From positions 85,156 through 149,155 of the IMG/VR virus record IMGVR_UViG_3300017605_001304: DNA of 64,000 bases; one strand, written 5' to 3'. This document shows positions 56,193 to 62,737 of the stretch, piece after piece; the stretch's first letter is position 1; every line of letters begins with the position of its first letter. This DNA comes from a virus. The notes beneath the pieces are model-generated. The model was not told the DNA's origin. It made no database searches and worked only from the letters and a program-made list of their open reading frames with translations. The translations under genes were made by a program, and so were the position numbers.

Positions 56193-56450
56193 CTACCTTT
56201 CCGCGAAGAGCACGTGCACGAACGCGCGACTCATGGAGCCGAGGAACGGGGCGTAGCCGCCGCTGAAGCCGTAGAGCTCGACGTCGAAGAGGCGTCGGAT
56301 GTCGTCGCCGTCGTCAGCCAGATAGGGGAGCGGCACCGGCATGAGGATGTCGACGTCGTTCACGCGGATGTCGTAGAGCAGCGTGTGCTCGATCGACGCG
56401 AGCAGCCTCCCTTGCATGCGTCGCGCGAAGTAGGACCACGCACGCTTCAT
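56193..56450 (-). CDS. Small-array protein 33, 85 aa
   Basis: ATGA start. RLLASIEHTLLYDIRVNDVD, LADDGDDIRRLFDVELYGF, then a hydrophobic C-terminal extension (SMSRAFVHVLF). Duplicate of protein 32. Confidence 0.6.
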   Translation of the reverse strand: MKRAWSYFARRMQGRLLASIEHTLLYDIRVNDVDILMPVPLPYLADDGDDIRRLFDVELYGFSGGYAPFLGSMSRAFVHVLFAER

Positions 56451-56647
56451 GAGAGGAAGTCCCACAGCGGCGGCCAGCACGAGAAGGCTGGGCAGAAGAT
56501 CGGCCCGTGCGAGCGGTTTCGGTGCGACCCCCCACTCAACTCGCGCTCGAAGTTGATCAGCAAGCGTAAGAACCCGTCATGCTCGAACGGCTGCGGGTAA
56601 TTCGGATGCTGGTACCAGCCGCGGGCGAAGAGGCAAGGCATGCTCAT
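56447..56647 (-). CDS. Small-array protein 34, 66 aa
   Basis: ATGA start. LFARGWYQHPNYPQPF, RLLINFERELSGGSHRN, end FSCWPPLWDFLS. Nearly the same ends as protein 35 at both protein and DNA level. Confidence 0.65.
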   Translation of the reverse strand: MSMPCLFARGWYQHPNYPQPFEHDGFLRLLINFERELSGGSHRNRSHGPIFCPAFSCWPPLWDFLS

Positions 56648-56841
56648 GAGAGGAAGTCCTGCAGCGGCGGCCAGCACGAGCCGATCGGGGCGACGAGTTC
56701 ATAGCGGCCGCGGAGCCGGTGTTGATCTCCGTCGACCATGTGCTCGAAGGTGAGCAGCAGGTCGATCACCTCGCCCATGGAGATGGGCCACAGGTACGGC
56801 GGCAGGTGGTACCAGCCGCAGGCGAACTCACGGATAGGCAT
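56644..56841 (-). CDS. Small-array protein 35, 65 aa
   Basis: EFACGWYHLPPYLWPI, IDLLLTFEHMVDGDQHR, end IGSCWPPLQDFLS. Clear tandem duplicate of protein 34 (CGWYxxPxYxxP; LLxFExxxxGxxHR; SCWPPLxDFLS). Confidence 0.65.
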   Translation of the reverse strand: MPIREFACGWYHLPPYLWPISMGEVIDLLLTFEHMVDGDQHRLRGRYELVAPIGSCWPPLQDFLS

Positions 56842-57079
56842 AGATGAGGCCCAGCAGGTCCGGCCACGCCGTGGTCGTCGGCACGTGCACGTAGATCCCG
56901 TACGCGCTCCGCCCACCCCAGCGGCCGAAGCCGTGATCGAACATGTCCTCGAACTGTCCGACCCAGGAGACGAAGTCCCGCCCACTGACGGAGACCTGCC
57001 GCAGCTCAGCGGACTTGTCGCCGTCGTGCCGCATGTTGTACGGCGCGCCGTAGAAGAACGGGCTCCTGAGCCGGTTCAT
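56828..57079 (-). CDS. Small-array protein 36, 83 aa
   Basis: ATGA start. MNRLRSPFFYGAPY, DFVSWVGQFEDMFDHGFG, end TTAWPDLLGLIYAYP. Same MNRLxxPFxx start as protein 39. Confidence 0.6.
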   Translation of the reverse strand: MNRLRSPFFYGAPYNMRHDGDKSAELRQVSVSGRDFVSWVGQFEDMFDHGFGRWGGRSAYGIYVHVPTTTAWPDLLGLIYAYP

Positions 57080-57270
57080 GGCTCGAACAGATCCATCAAG
57101 GACGGCCAGCACGTCATGATCGGTGCGACGAACCGATCCTCGTACGGCAACGACTCACCGTCGCCATCCAGGAACTGCTCGAACCACATGAGCAGGTGCA
57201 CGCCGCTCGCGTAGCTCTTCCAGCGGACGGCCCGGAAGGCTGGGCGAGGATCCATCCGCGGGATGTTCAT
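57076..57270 (-). CDS. Small-array protein 37, 64 aa
   Basis: RPAFRAVRWKSYASGVHLLM, WFEQFLDGDGESLPYEDRF, end CWPSLMDLFEP. Strong duplicate of protein 38 (FRAVxWxxxxxGVHLLMWF). Confidence 0.65.
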   Translation of the reverse strand: MNIPRMDPRPAFRAVRWKSYASGVHLLMWFEQFLDGDGESLPYEDRFVAPIMTCWPSLMDLFEP

Positions 57271-57410
57271 GTCCAGATCCAGTTGAACTTCGGCCAGCGG
57301 GTTTCTTCGACGCGTCCCTGGAACCACATGAGCAGGTGCACACCGTTCAAGTTCGGGGTCCAGGATACCGCACGGAAGAACGGGAAAGGACTCGTCGGCA
57401 TGAAGATCAT
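57267..57410 (-). CDS. Small-array protein 38, truncated duplicate, 47 aa
   Basis: ATGA start. PFPFFRAVSWTPNLNGVHLL, MWFQGRVEETRWPKFNW. Matches the first half of protein 37, then diverges and stops without the WPxLxDLF end: a shortened or frame-altered copy that still fits the overlap pattern. Confidence 0.6.
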   Translation of the reverse strand: MIFMPTSPFPFFRAVSWTPNLNGVHLLMWFQGRVEETRWPKFNWIWT

Positions 57411-57676
57411 CGCAGCAGGTCCTGCAGATGTGGCCAGCTATCCGACTCGGGCATGTGCAGCGCGTACGTGAGGAAGCCATGCGTGCGCGGACCGAGGAAG
57501 CCGCTGAGCTGCTCCTCGAACCACAGCAGCATGCCGATCCCGGTGTCCCTCCCGGCGGCGTCGGCGAGGCCGTAGAGCACCATGTCCTCGAAGAACTGGT
57601 AGTGCTCCCGGTGCCGGCTGTCCGCGAGTCGCGGCAACACGCCGCTGCAGTAGAACGGCGTCTTCAAGCGGTTCAT
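57407..57676 (-). CDS. Small-array protein 39, 89 aa
   Basis: ATGA start. MNRLKTPFYCSGVL, HYQFFEDMVLYGLADAAG, GMLLWFEEQLSGFLGPR, end DSWPHLQDLLR. Combines the MNRL start of protein 36 with the LLWFEEQL / WPxLQDLL elements. Confidence 0.65.
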   Translation of the reverse strand: MNRLKTPFYCSGVLPRLADSRHREHYQFFEDMVLYGLADAAGRDTGIGMLLWFEEQLSGFLGPRTHGFLTYALHMPESDSWPHLQDLLR

Positions 57677-57879
57677 TCCAGGACGTCCGTGACCCAGTCG
57701 CTCGTGAGGAACGGCGCCGCCAGCGCGTCCGGGGTCCAGTCCCAGACACCCGTCAGCGTGCCCGCCATCTGCCACCAGAAGTTGCTCAGCACGACCTCCG
57801 AGGCTTCAACCCGATCGTGCAGGTCGATGTTCAAGAGGCCCTGCTGGATGTGAGGATTGAACGGCGAGGTCAGCGTCAT
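57673..57879 (-). CDS. Small-array protein 40, 68 aa
   Basis: ATGA start. MTLTSPFNPHIQQGLLNID, EVVLSNFWWQMAGTLTGVWD, end TSDWVTDVLE. First of five consecutive members with an EVxxxFW..LTG core. Confidence 0.6.
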   Translation of the reverse strand: MTLTSPFNPHIQQGLLNIDLHDRVEASEVVLSNFWWQMAGTLTGVWDWTPDALAAPFLTSDWVTDVLE

Positions 57880-58130
57880 GGGCGTCCCAGGTCGTGGAGC
57901 ATAACCGGCCCTATCAAGAAGTCGTAGACCGGCGCGATCACGGCCGGACGCCACGGGAAGGAGCCCCAGGCGTGGACGCCGTAGAGCTCCATCCAGAAGA
58001 CGCAGAGGAAGTAGACGCCGCTGGACACGTAGCCCTCGGGCATGTCGGCCCCGATGCGGCCGAACTCGTCGTAGATCTCGGTCGCGCGAGGGGCACGGAG
58101 CTGAGCGAACGGGCTGCGGAGGGGAATCAT
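57876..58130 (-). CDS. Small-array protein 41, 84 aa
   Basis: ATGA start. MIPLRSPFAQLRAP, IYDEFGRIGADMPEG, YFLCVFWMELYGVHAWGSFP, WRPAVIAPVYDFLIGPVML. Aligns with 42-44 over IYxxFxxxG, FWxxLxG, WR...YxF..G.M. Confidence 0.6.
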   Translation of the reverse strand: MIPLRSPFAQLRAPRATEIYDEFGRIGADMPEGYVSSGVYFLCVFWMELYGVHAWGSFPWRPAVIAPVYDFLIGPVMLHDLGRP

Positions 58131-58384
58131 CCGAGCGCGTCCTCGATGTCGTAGATCGGGCGACGGCTCGTGATCCCGCGCATGAACGGATAGAGCGGCG
58201 AGGCGCCGTCCGCTCGCCACGCGTAAGCCCCGCTGCCGGCGGCTCCCGTCAAGTGCAGCCAGAAGCGGCGCAAGACCACGTGGCCGTCGTAGTCGCCACC
58301 CAGGTCGCCGACCTGGATGAACGCGCGGTAGATGCGCCGGTCCGCTTCTACCGGACTGTAGGTCCCGATCCCGAAGTGGAACAT
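58127..58384 (-). CDS. Small-array protein 42, 85 aa
   Basis: TGATG start. EADRRIYRAFIQVGDLGG, HVVLRRFWLHLTGAAGSG, YAWRADGASPLYPFMRG. Member of the five-gene block. Confidence 0.65.
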   Translation of the reverse strand: MFHFGIGTYSPVEADRRIYRAFIQVGDLGGDYDGHVVLRRFWLHLTGAAGSGAYAWRADGASPLYPFMRGITSRRPIYDIEDALG

Positions 58385-58620
58385 CAGTAGAACATCCTGG
58401 CGATCATGTTGCCGCACGCGAACTCGTAGAACCCCGCCGCCACGTTCATGCGCCAGCGGTGTCCGCCGGTGTTTACCACGCCGGTCAAGAGCTCGCAGAA
58501 GTGCACCAGGACCTCGTGACCACTCCGATCCAGCGGGCAGGGCCCGACGAGGGTGAGCGCCTCGTAGATCCGACGGTCCACGTCGTTCGCGAGCTTGGTG
58601 AACGGGGCGCCGGGGAACAT
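58384..58620 (-). CDS. Small-array protein 43, 78 aa
   Basis: TGATG start. MFPGAPFTKLANDVDRRIYE, HEVLVHFCELLTGVVNTGG, HRWRMNVAAGFYEFACGNMI. Closest to protein 44. Confidence 0.65.
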   Translation of the reverse strand: MFPGAPFTKLANDVDRRIYEALTLVGPCPLDRSGHEVLVHFCELLTGVVNTGGHRWRMNVAAGFYEFACGNMIARMFY

Positions 58621-58856
58621 CAGCGCAGGTCCCGGAACGTCATGTGGCCGCACAGGAACCGGTACGACCGAGCGTGGGCCGACGGGCGCCACGGACGGCC
58701 GCCGAAGCTGCTCACGCCGGTCAGGTGGCGGGCGAAGCTGTGCAGCACCTCGAACGGGTGGCGCTGGCGCTCGTAGGTGATCCGGGCGAACGCGACGCGG
58801 ATGCGTTCGTCGATTGCCACGTTGGAGTCGCTGCCGAACATGCTGGGCGGGAACAT
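58620..58856 (-). CDS. Small-array protein 44, 78 aa
   Basis: TGATG start. MFPPSMFGSDSNVAIDERIR, FEVLHSFARHLTGVSSFGG, RPWRPSAHARSYRFLCGHM, end RDLR. Duplicate of protein 43 with the same length. Confidence 0.65.
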   Translation of the reverse strand: MFPPSMFGSDSNVAIDERIRVAFARITYERQRHPFEVLHSFARHLTGVSSFGGRPWRPSAHARSYRFLCGHMTFRDLR

Positions 58857-59038
58857 CAGCGCACCTTGTCACTGTTCAGCAGGCTCTGGAGCAAGAACTC
58901 GGGCAGGGAGCCTTCGAGATCCACGAAGTCGTCGTCGTCGATCAGCCTGTCGACGAACCGACGGAGCTCAAGACTCTTGTCCGTGTCCGAGGCCCACGGA
59001 TCTTGAAGCAGGCCGGCTGGCCACGTGAGGATGCGCAT
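58856..59038 (-). CDS. Small-array protein 45, 60 aa
   Basis: TGATG start. MRILTWPAGLLQDPWASD, acidic middle (DDDDFVDLEG), end LPEFLLQSLLNS. Shares WPxGLxQDPW with protein 46. Confidence 0.65.
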   Translation of the reverse strand: MRILTWPAGLLQDPWASDTDKSLELRRFVDRLIDDDDFVDLEGSLPEFLLQSLLNSDKVR

Positions 59039-59229
59039 CAGGATCGTCCCGTGTCGAGCAGCTCCTCGACCTCGCTGGCCAGCGCCTCCCACCCGACCAG
59101 CTCGCCGAAGGACGTGTCCGACAAGATCCGGTCGAGCTCGTCAGGGATCAGGGTGATCAGCATGGTCGCCCGGTGTGGACGTCGCTCCGACCATGGATCC
59201 TGCACGAGTCCCTTCGGCCACCGGAGCAT
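59038..59229 (-). CDS. Small-array protein 46, 63 aa
   Basis: MLRWPKGLVQDPWSERR, LIPDELDRILSDTSFGELVG. Tandem duplicate of protein 45. Confidence 0.65.
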   Translation of the reverse strand: MLRWPKGLVQDPWSERRPHRATMLITLIPDELDRILSDTSFGELVGWEALASEVEELLDTGRS

Positions 59230-59231
59230 GG

Positions 59232-59399
59232 TCAGATCTCTACCGGTACGAACTGGCGGAGCCGCCAGCGCGGGATCACGGTGAACTCTTCGAGCAGCTC
59301 AAGATACCAGAGTTCGTCCAAGAACGGGACGGCGGCTACTGGGGTGCCATAGCCCGGCAGGAAGGTCGCGTACGAGAACGAGCTGACGGAGATCAGCAT
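59232..59399 (-). CDS. Small-array protein 47, 55 aa
   Basis: MLISVSSFSYATFLPGYGTP, VPFLDELWYLELLEEFTVIP, end WRLRQFVPVEI. Resembles proteins 49 and 50 in the FL ... EL.xL ... P.x.L..F order. Confidence 0.55.
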   Translation of the reverse strand: MLISVSSFSYATFLPGYGTPVAAVPFLDELWYLELLEEFTVIPRWRLRQFVPVEI

Positions 59400-59545
59400 C
59401 GAAGCAGCGGGTCCAGGAGCCGTCCCATGTTGAGGAACATGGGGCCGAATCCGTGGTGGAGGAGTGACGCGTCGCCGTCCGCAAGGACCGCGGACCATAC
59501 GAAGTGCGGTCCGTGTCGGAGGCGGATGAAGGCGGCGAGTTCCAT
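59393..59545 (-). CDS. Small-array protein 48, 50 aa
   Basis: TGATG start. MELAAFIRLRHGPHFVWSAV, DASLLHHGFGPMFLNMGRLL, end DPLLRC. Confidence 0.55.
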   Translation of the reverse strand: MELAAFIRLRHGPHFVWSAVLADGDASLLHHGFGPMFLNMGRLLDPLLRC

Positions 59546-59724
59546 CACCGTAGTTCCACCGGGAACGGCGGGAGCCACAGGTCGAGGAGGAACGACGGGC
59601 TCACGTGCACCCACAGCCGCATGAACTCCATGGGCGTCGAGATGCCCGCGCCGGTGAAGTCGAACCTGCCCCTCAAGAGGAAGGGAGCCTTCGCGAGGTT
59701 GAAGGACAGCGAGTCGATGTTCAT
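59545..59724 (-). CDS. Small-array protein 49, 59 aa
   Basis: ATGA start. LSFNLAKAPFLLRGRFDFTG, EFMRLWVHVSPSFLLDLWL. Shares LAKxPFLxxxF and SPxFLxxL with protein 50. Confidence 0.6.
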   Translation of the reverse strand: MNIDSLSFNLAKAPFLLRGRFDFTGAGISTPMEFMRLWVHVSPSFLLDLWLPPFPVELR

Positions 59725-59861
59725 TCGAGCTCGATAAGGAACGCCGGGCTCGTGTAGACGGACAGGTCCACGAGCTCGGACGGCAGAAGCGGGAGCTCGA
59801 ACGGCGCCCCTACGAGGAAGGGGCCCTTCGCGAGTAGGAAGAGTATCCCGTGGGCAGTCAT
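59721..59861 (-). CDS. Small-array protein 50, 46 aa
   Basis: ATGA start. ILFLLAKGPFLVGAPFELP, DLSVYTSPAFLIELE. Duplicate of protein 49. Confidence 0.6.
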   Translation of the reverse strand: MTAHGILFLLAKGPFLVGAPFELPLLPSELVDLSVYTSPAFLIELE

Positions 59862-60034
59862 CGGGGCGGATCCACCATGAACGAGCGGAGCACCGTCCTC
59901 CACATCACACGCGCCAACGCGGACTCGTCCCCGTTCGTCCAGAACGTCAGCAGCGGCTCCCACCAGCTAACGGCGTACGGCACCGGGTCGAGCTCCGTGA
60001 AGTGCGGCCCTTGGATGTACTGGTTAAGGCGCAT
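59858..60034 (-). CDS. Small-array protein 51, 58 aa
   Basis: MRLNQYIQGPHFTELDPVPY, SWWEPLLTFWTNGDESALA, end MWRTVLRSFMVDPPR. One of three consecutive members with an MxLxxYxxGxxF start. Confidence 0.65.
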   Translation of the reverse strand: MRLNQYIQGPHFTELDPVPYAVSWWEPLLTFWTNGDESALARVMWRTVLRSFMVDPPR

Positions 60035-60185
60035 CGCAGTCCTTGAACAGCGGCAGCAGCCGGAAGAGGACCTGCCGAGGACGCACGAGACCGTTGAACG
60101 CCCACAGCAGCCCGTCCCACGGGAGCCACGGATTCACCCGCATATCGTCGAAGCGCGGACCCTTGATGTAGTCGTGCAGCGTCAT
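60024..60185 (-). CDS. Small-array protein 52, 53 aa
   Basis: ATGA start. MTLHDYIKGPRFDDMRVNP, WDGLLWAFNGLVRPRQVLF, end RLLPLFKDCDAP. Duplicate of 51 and 53. Confidence 0.65.
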   Translation of the reverse strand: MTLHDYIKGPRFDDMRVNPWLPWDGLLWAFNGLVRPRQVLFRLLPLFKDCDAP

Positions 60186-60325
60186 CGGTCGATCATCCGC
60201 AGGAAGATGATCCGGAAGGTGAAGGAGAGCGGCTGACCGCCACGGAGCAGGATCTCCGCTGCGGGGCCCACTGCGCTGAACAGCCCGATGTAGGGCGCCC
60301 CGTGGCGGTAGTCGTTCAGCGTCAC
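60182..60325 (-). CDS. Small-array protein 53, 47 aa
   Basis: GTGA start. MTLNDYRHGAPYIGLFSAV, ILLRGGQPLSFTFRIIFL. Third of the MTLxDY group. Confidence 0.6.
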   Translation of the reverse strand: MTLNDYRHGAPYIGLFSAVGPAAEILLRGGQPLSFTFRIIFLRMIDR

Positions 60326-60510
60326 GGCACGAGCTCCAGCAGCAGCGTCCAACTGGTCAGCCTGGGCCGGAGCAGCGGCGTGGCGCAGAAGGGCATGATC
60401 GTCCAGACGATGTCGATGACGCCACGGGAGCCGTAGAGCTGGGTCGGGTACAAGACCCCGTAGACGAGGCCGTTGTAGCTCGGCGGGTAGTCGCCACGTA
60501 CGAGCCTCAT
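60322..60510 (-). CDS. Small-array protein 54, 62 aa
   Basis: ATGA start. RGDYPPSYNGLVYGVLYPTQ, TIMPFCATPLLRPRLTSW, end LLLELVP. Shares CATPLxRPxxLTxxL with protein 55. Confidence 0.65.
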   Translation of the reverse strand: MRLVRGDYPPSYNGLVYGVLYPTQLYGSRGVIDIVWTIMPFCATPLLRPRLTSWTLLLELVP

Positions 60511-60689
60511 GACGGGAGCCAGTGCAGCAGGCCCGTGAGATCCCCGGGCCTCGTCAGCGGCGTGGCGCAGAGGGCGATGAGCACCGCGGCCGTGTCCACG
60601 AGCGCGGGCGAGACAGCGTCGCCCTGACTCAAGACGTCGAGCACGAAGTTGATCCAGGTCGGTCCGTAAACACCACGGAAGGGATTCAT
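60507..60689 (-). CDS. Small-array protein 55, 60 aa
   Basis: ATGA start. FRGVYGPTWINFVLDVLSQG, LIALCATPLTRPGDLTGLL, end HWLPS. Duplicate of protein 54. Confidence 0.65.
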   Translation of the reverse strand: MNPFRGVYGPTWINFVLDVLSQGDAVSPALVDTAAVLIALCATPLTRPGDLTGLLHWLPS

Positions 60690-60871
60690 GAGCGTCGCCC
60701 GAAGTGGTTGACGAGCTCGCACAGCGGGCCCTGCGAGTTCGCGAAGGCGAAGTCCCCCCACATCGGGACGCCGCTTCCGAAGCGGAGCAGGCGCATCGCT
60801 TTCCGGTCATCCAGCGAAAGGACGATCAGCAGCTCGTTGAGGACCGGATGCACGTTCACACGTGGCTTCAT
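60686..60871 (-). CDS. Small-array protein 56, 61 aa
   Basis: ATGA start. VHPVLNELLIVLSLDDRKA, GVPMWGDFAFANSQGPLCEL, end VNHFGRRS. Confidence 0.55.
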   Translation of the reverse strand: MKPRVNVHPVLNELLIVLSLDDRKAMRLLRFGSGVPMWGDFAFANSQGPLCELVNHFGRRS

Positions 60872-61092
60872 ACCAGCATCTGCCCTTGGCGACCGTCGAC
60901 CTCCAGGAGCTCCGCGAGGACGTTACCAGGATACGCGAGCGGCGTCTCGCTCAAGCGCGTCAGCGGGTGCATCGCCTCCATGGTCAAGATCCACGCAGGC
61001 GTACGGAGCTCGAACCAGCTCGTGGCCCGGACGGTGCTCGTCAGGAGGGCGACCAGCTCGCCCGCGGTCGGGACGTCGTCGACGCGCCTCAC
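60868..61092 (-). CDS. Small-array protein 57, 74 aa
   Basis: GTGA start. AGELVALLTSTVRATSWFEL, PAWILTMEAMHPLTRLSETP, end LAYPGNVLAELLEVD. Confidence 0.55.
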   Translation of the reverse strand: MRRVDDVPTAGELVALLTSTVRATSWFELRTPAWILTMEAMHPLTRLSETPLAYPGNVLAELLEVDGRQGQMLV

Positions 61093-61238
61093 GAGAGCAG
61101 CGCCAGCGGGAAGAAAGCCATCCACCGCATGCACGGCATGTACGCCTCGGCCTGGACCGCGGCCGCCCAGTACACAAGCTGCGGCGGTAAACGCCGGCTC
61201 GATCCTTCCAGCAAGTAACGATGCCAGGGGCGGATCAT
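61089..61238 (-). CDS. Small-array protein 58, 49 aa
   Basis: ATGA start. MIRPWHRYLLEGSSRRLPP, LVYWAAAVQAEAYMPCMRW, end FFPLALLS. Shares the M(I/T)RPW start with protein 60. Confidence 0.55.
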   Translation of the reverse strand: MIRPWHRYLLEGSSRRLPPQLVYWAAAVQAEAYMPCMRWMAFFPLALLS

Positions 61239-61453
61239 CGCACCGAACCCCAGAAGTCGGAGAGCCCGGCGATGTATCGCGACATGCTCCAAAGGATATC
61301 CAGCGGCAGGTACTCCTGCGCGCCGTCATACCGCGGCGCCGTCCCTGCGGCGTAGAGCACGTTGACGTAGTCGGTGAACCGGTGCCACTCCGCGGTGGAC
61401 ATCTCCCCGCGGATCACGCTCTCGAAGGTGGGCAGCGGAGGCCAGCGGGTCAT
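61235..61453 (-). CDS. Small-array protein 59, 72 aa
   Basis: ATGA start. MTRWPPLPTFESVIRGEM, FTDYVNVLYAAGTAPRYDG, EYLPLDILWSMSRYIAGL. Confidence 0.55.
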   Translation of the reverse strand: MTRWPPLPTFESVIRGEMSTAEWHRFTDYVNVLYAAGTAPRYDGAQEYLPLDILWSMSRYIAGLSDFWGSVR

Positions 61454-61668
61454 CCGTCATCCTTCGGGAGGAACGTGGTCGGCCGGACCAAGTAGGCCGC
61501 ACGGCGATTGCCGTCGATCCTCGGAGCGTCCACGACTCTCGCGATCCTCCAGATAGCGCCGTCCACGGCGCTAAGGGTGCGCCAAGAGGCACCGACCAAG
61601 CTCGACTGGATCTCAGTCGAGATGCGAGACAGCGGTTGCGGATTGCGCCTGCGCCAGGGGCGGGTCAT
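61450..61668 (-). CDS. Small-array protein 60, 72 aa
   Basis: ATGA start. MTRPWRRRNPQPLSRISTE, ASWRTLSAVDGAIWRIARV, end RPTTFLPKDDG. The final FLPKDDG resembles FPADDG and FPRDDG of proteins 61 and 62, as if the gene stopped midway through that unit. Confidence 0.55.
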   Translation of the reverse strand: MTRPWRRRNPQPLSRISTEIQSSLVGASWRTLSAVDGAIWRIARVVDAPRIDGNRRAAYLVRPTTFLPKDDG

Positions 61669-61814
61669 CGGAGAGGTATCCGGGTCTGCAGCAGCTCCAC
61701 GGCGCGCCACAGCAGGTGCATCGAGATGTGGTCCTCGACGCGGAGGAGTAGATGACGCCCATCATCCGCAGGGAACGCGGAGAGATGACGCCCCAAGAGC
61801 ACTCGCTGCGTCAT
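61665..61814 (-). CDS. Small-array protein 61, 49 aa
   Basis: ATGA start. LGRHLSAFPADDGRHLLLRV, then MHLLWRAVELLQTRIPLR. Shares FPxDDGxxxLxxxED with protein 62. Confidence 0.6.
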   Translation of the reverse strand: MTQRVLLGRHLSAFPADDGRHLLLRVEDHISMHLLWRAVELLQTRIPLR

Positions 61815-62011
61815 CGTAAGGGCCTCAAGATGAAGGTCAGCAGCACATGCAAGTCGACGATCGAGCTCTGGAAGGTGGGCAGGACTTCGAGTGATACGGC
61901 GCGGTGCAGGCCGGTGATCAAGGTGCGGTCCTCACCCCGGTGGAGGTACAGCAGGCCGTCATCCCTCGGGAACGAGGCGAGGCGGCGTACGAAGTCCAGG
62001 CGCTCGATCAT
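61811..62011 (-). CDS. Small-array protein 62, 66 aa
   Basis: TGATG start. FVRRLASFPRDDGLLYLHRG, LHRAVSLEVLPTFQSSIVDL, end LRPLR. Duplicate of protein 61. Confidence 0.6.
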   Translation of the reverse strand: MIERLDFVRRLASFPRDDGLLYLHRGEDRTLITGLHRAVSLEVLPTFQSSIVDLHVLLTFILRPLR

Positions 62012-62202
62012 CACACGCGTCCTTGGAGCAGTCGAAGGAGCGCTTCCTGCATACACGTAGAAGGAGGCGGCCACGTGACACGAAGCTCCGCCGCGTCCAG
62101 CAGTTCGCGCACGAGGAGCTCTTCGTCACGGCGAGTGAAGTAGCGAGAGGCCCACTCCTGCGGTCCGCTTCGTAAGCGGGCGATGAGCAGCCGGTTGATC
62201 AC
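62011..62202 (-). CDS. Small-array protein 63 (first in transcription order), 63 aa
   Basis: GTGA start. MINRLLIARLRSGPQEWASR, LLVRELLDAAELRVTWPPP, end EALLRLLQGRV. The TWPPP..... LLxLL end recalls CWPPLxDFL of proteins 34 and 35. Confidence 0.55.
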   Translation of the reverse strand: MINRLLIARLRSGPQEWASRYFTRRDEELLVRELLDAAELRVTWPPPSTCMQEALLRLLQGRV

Positions 62203-62480
62203 TTCTTGCCCCAGTCCGACAGGCCCTTCAGGGAGTCGGGACCGAACTCGACCTTCGCGTCGACCTTGAGCGGCTTCTCCTTCAGCTCGTCCTGGATGCG
62301 CTGCGTCGCGAGGCAGGCGAGCTGGTAGACGCCTGCGACGGTGATCGCGACCACGAGAGCCGCGACCAGCAGCGCCGCCATGCACGCAAGGTAGTCGGTC
62401 CTCTTCACGCCCAGGAACCGGATCGCGATCCAGCCGGCGAGGAGCACGACGCCGAGAGCCAAGAAGGCGATGGCGTTCAC
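62199..62480 (-). CDS. Two-helix membrane protein, 93 aa
   Basis: GTGA start. Two membrane segments (IAFLALGVVLLAGWIAIRFL and MAALLVAALVVAITVAGVY) and a polar C-terminal domain (VDAKVEFGPDSLKGL). Holin-like topology, but no other lysis gene is adjacent. It precedes the array. Confidence 0.55.
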   Translation of the reverse strand: MNAIAFLALGVVLLAGWIAIRFLGVKRTDYLACMAALLVAALVVAITVAGVYQLACLATQRIQDELKEKPLKVDAKVEFGPDSLKGLSDWGKK

Positions 62481-62737
62481 GCGGCGCCCCCCATCAGCAC
62501 GTCCGTCTCGAACTCCTCGATCGACACGCTGCGCACGCTGTTGAACCGCTCGCTCCAGTCCCAGTCGTCGACGTCCATGCCGATGTCCGCAGCGAGCTGC
62601 GTCTGCTCTTCCCGGAAGACCTCGAACTCCTCCTTCAGGACCGCGGCGCGCATCTCGGTGACCCGGTCCAGCGTCGTGCACACGGCACGGACGACGCTCT
62701 CGTCGGGACGGTTGAACAGGACGACGTAGACCCTCAC
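62477..62737 (-). CDS. Hypothetical protein, 86 aa
   Basis: GTGA start. Strand MRVYVVLFNR, long helix (LDRVTEMRAAVLKEEFEVF) and acidic C-terminus with DVDDWDWSERF. Not recognised. Confidence 0.5.
   Translation of the reverse strand: MRVYVVLFNRPDESVVRAVCTTLDRVTEMRAAVLKEEFEVFREEQTQLAADIGMDVDDWDWSERFNSVRSVSIEEFETDVLMGGAA

Noticed and set aside
47420-62202. CRISPR or other short DNA repeat array
   Set aside because: Regular gene spacing suggested a repeat locus, but there are no identical DNA repeats with spacers; similarity is at protein level.
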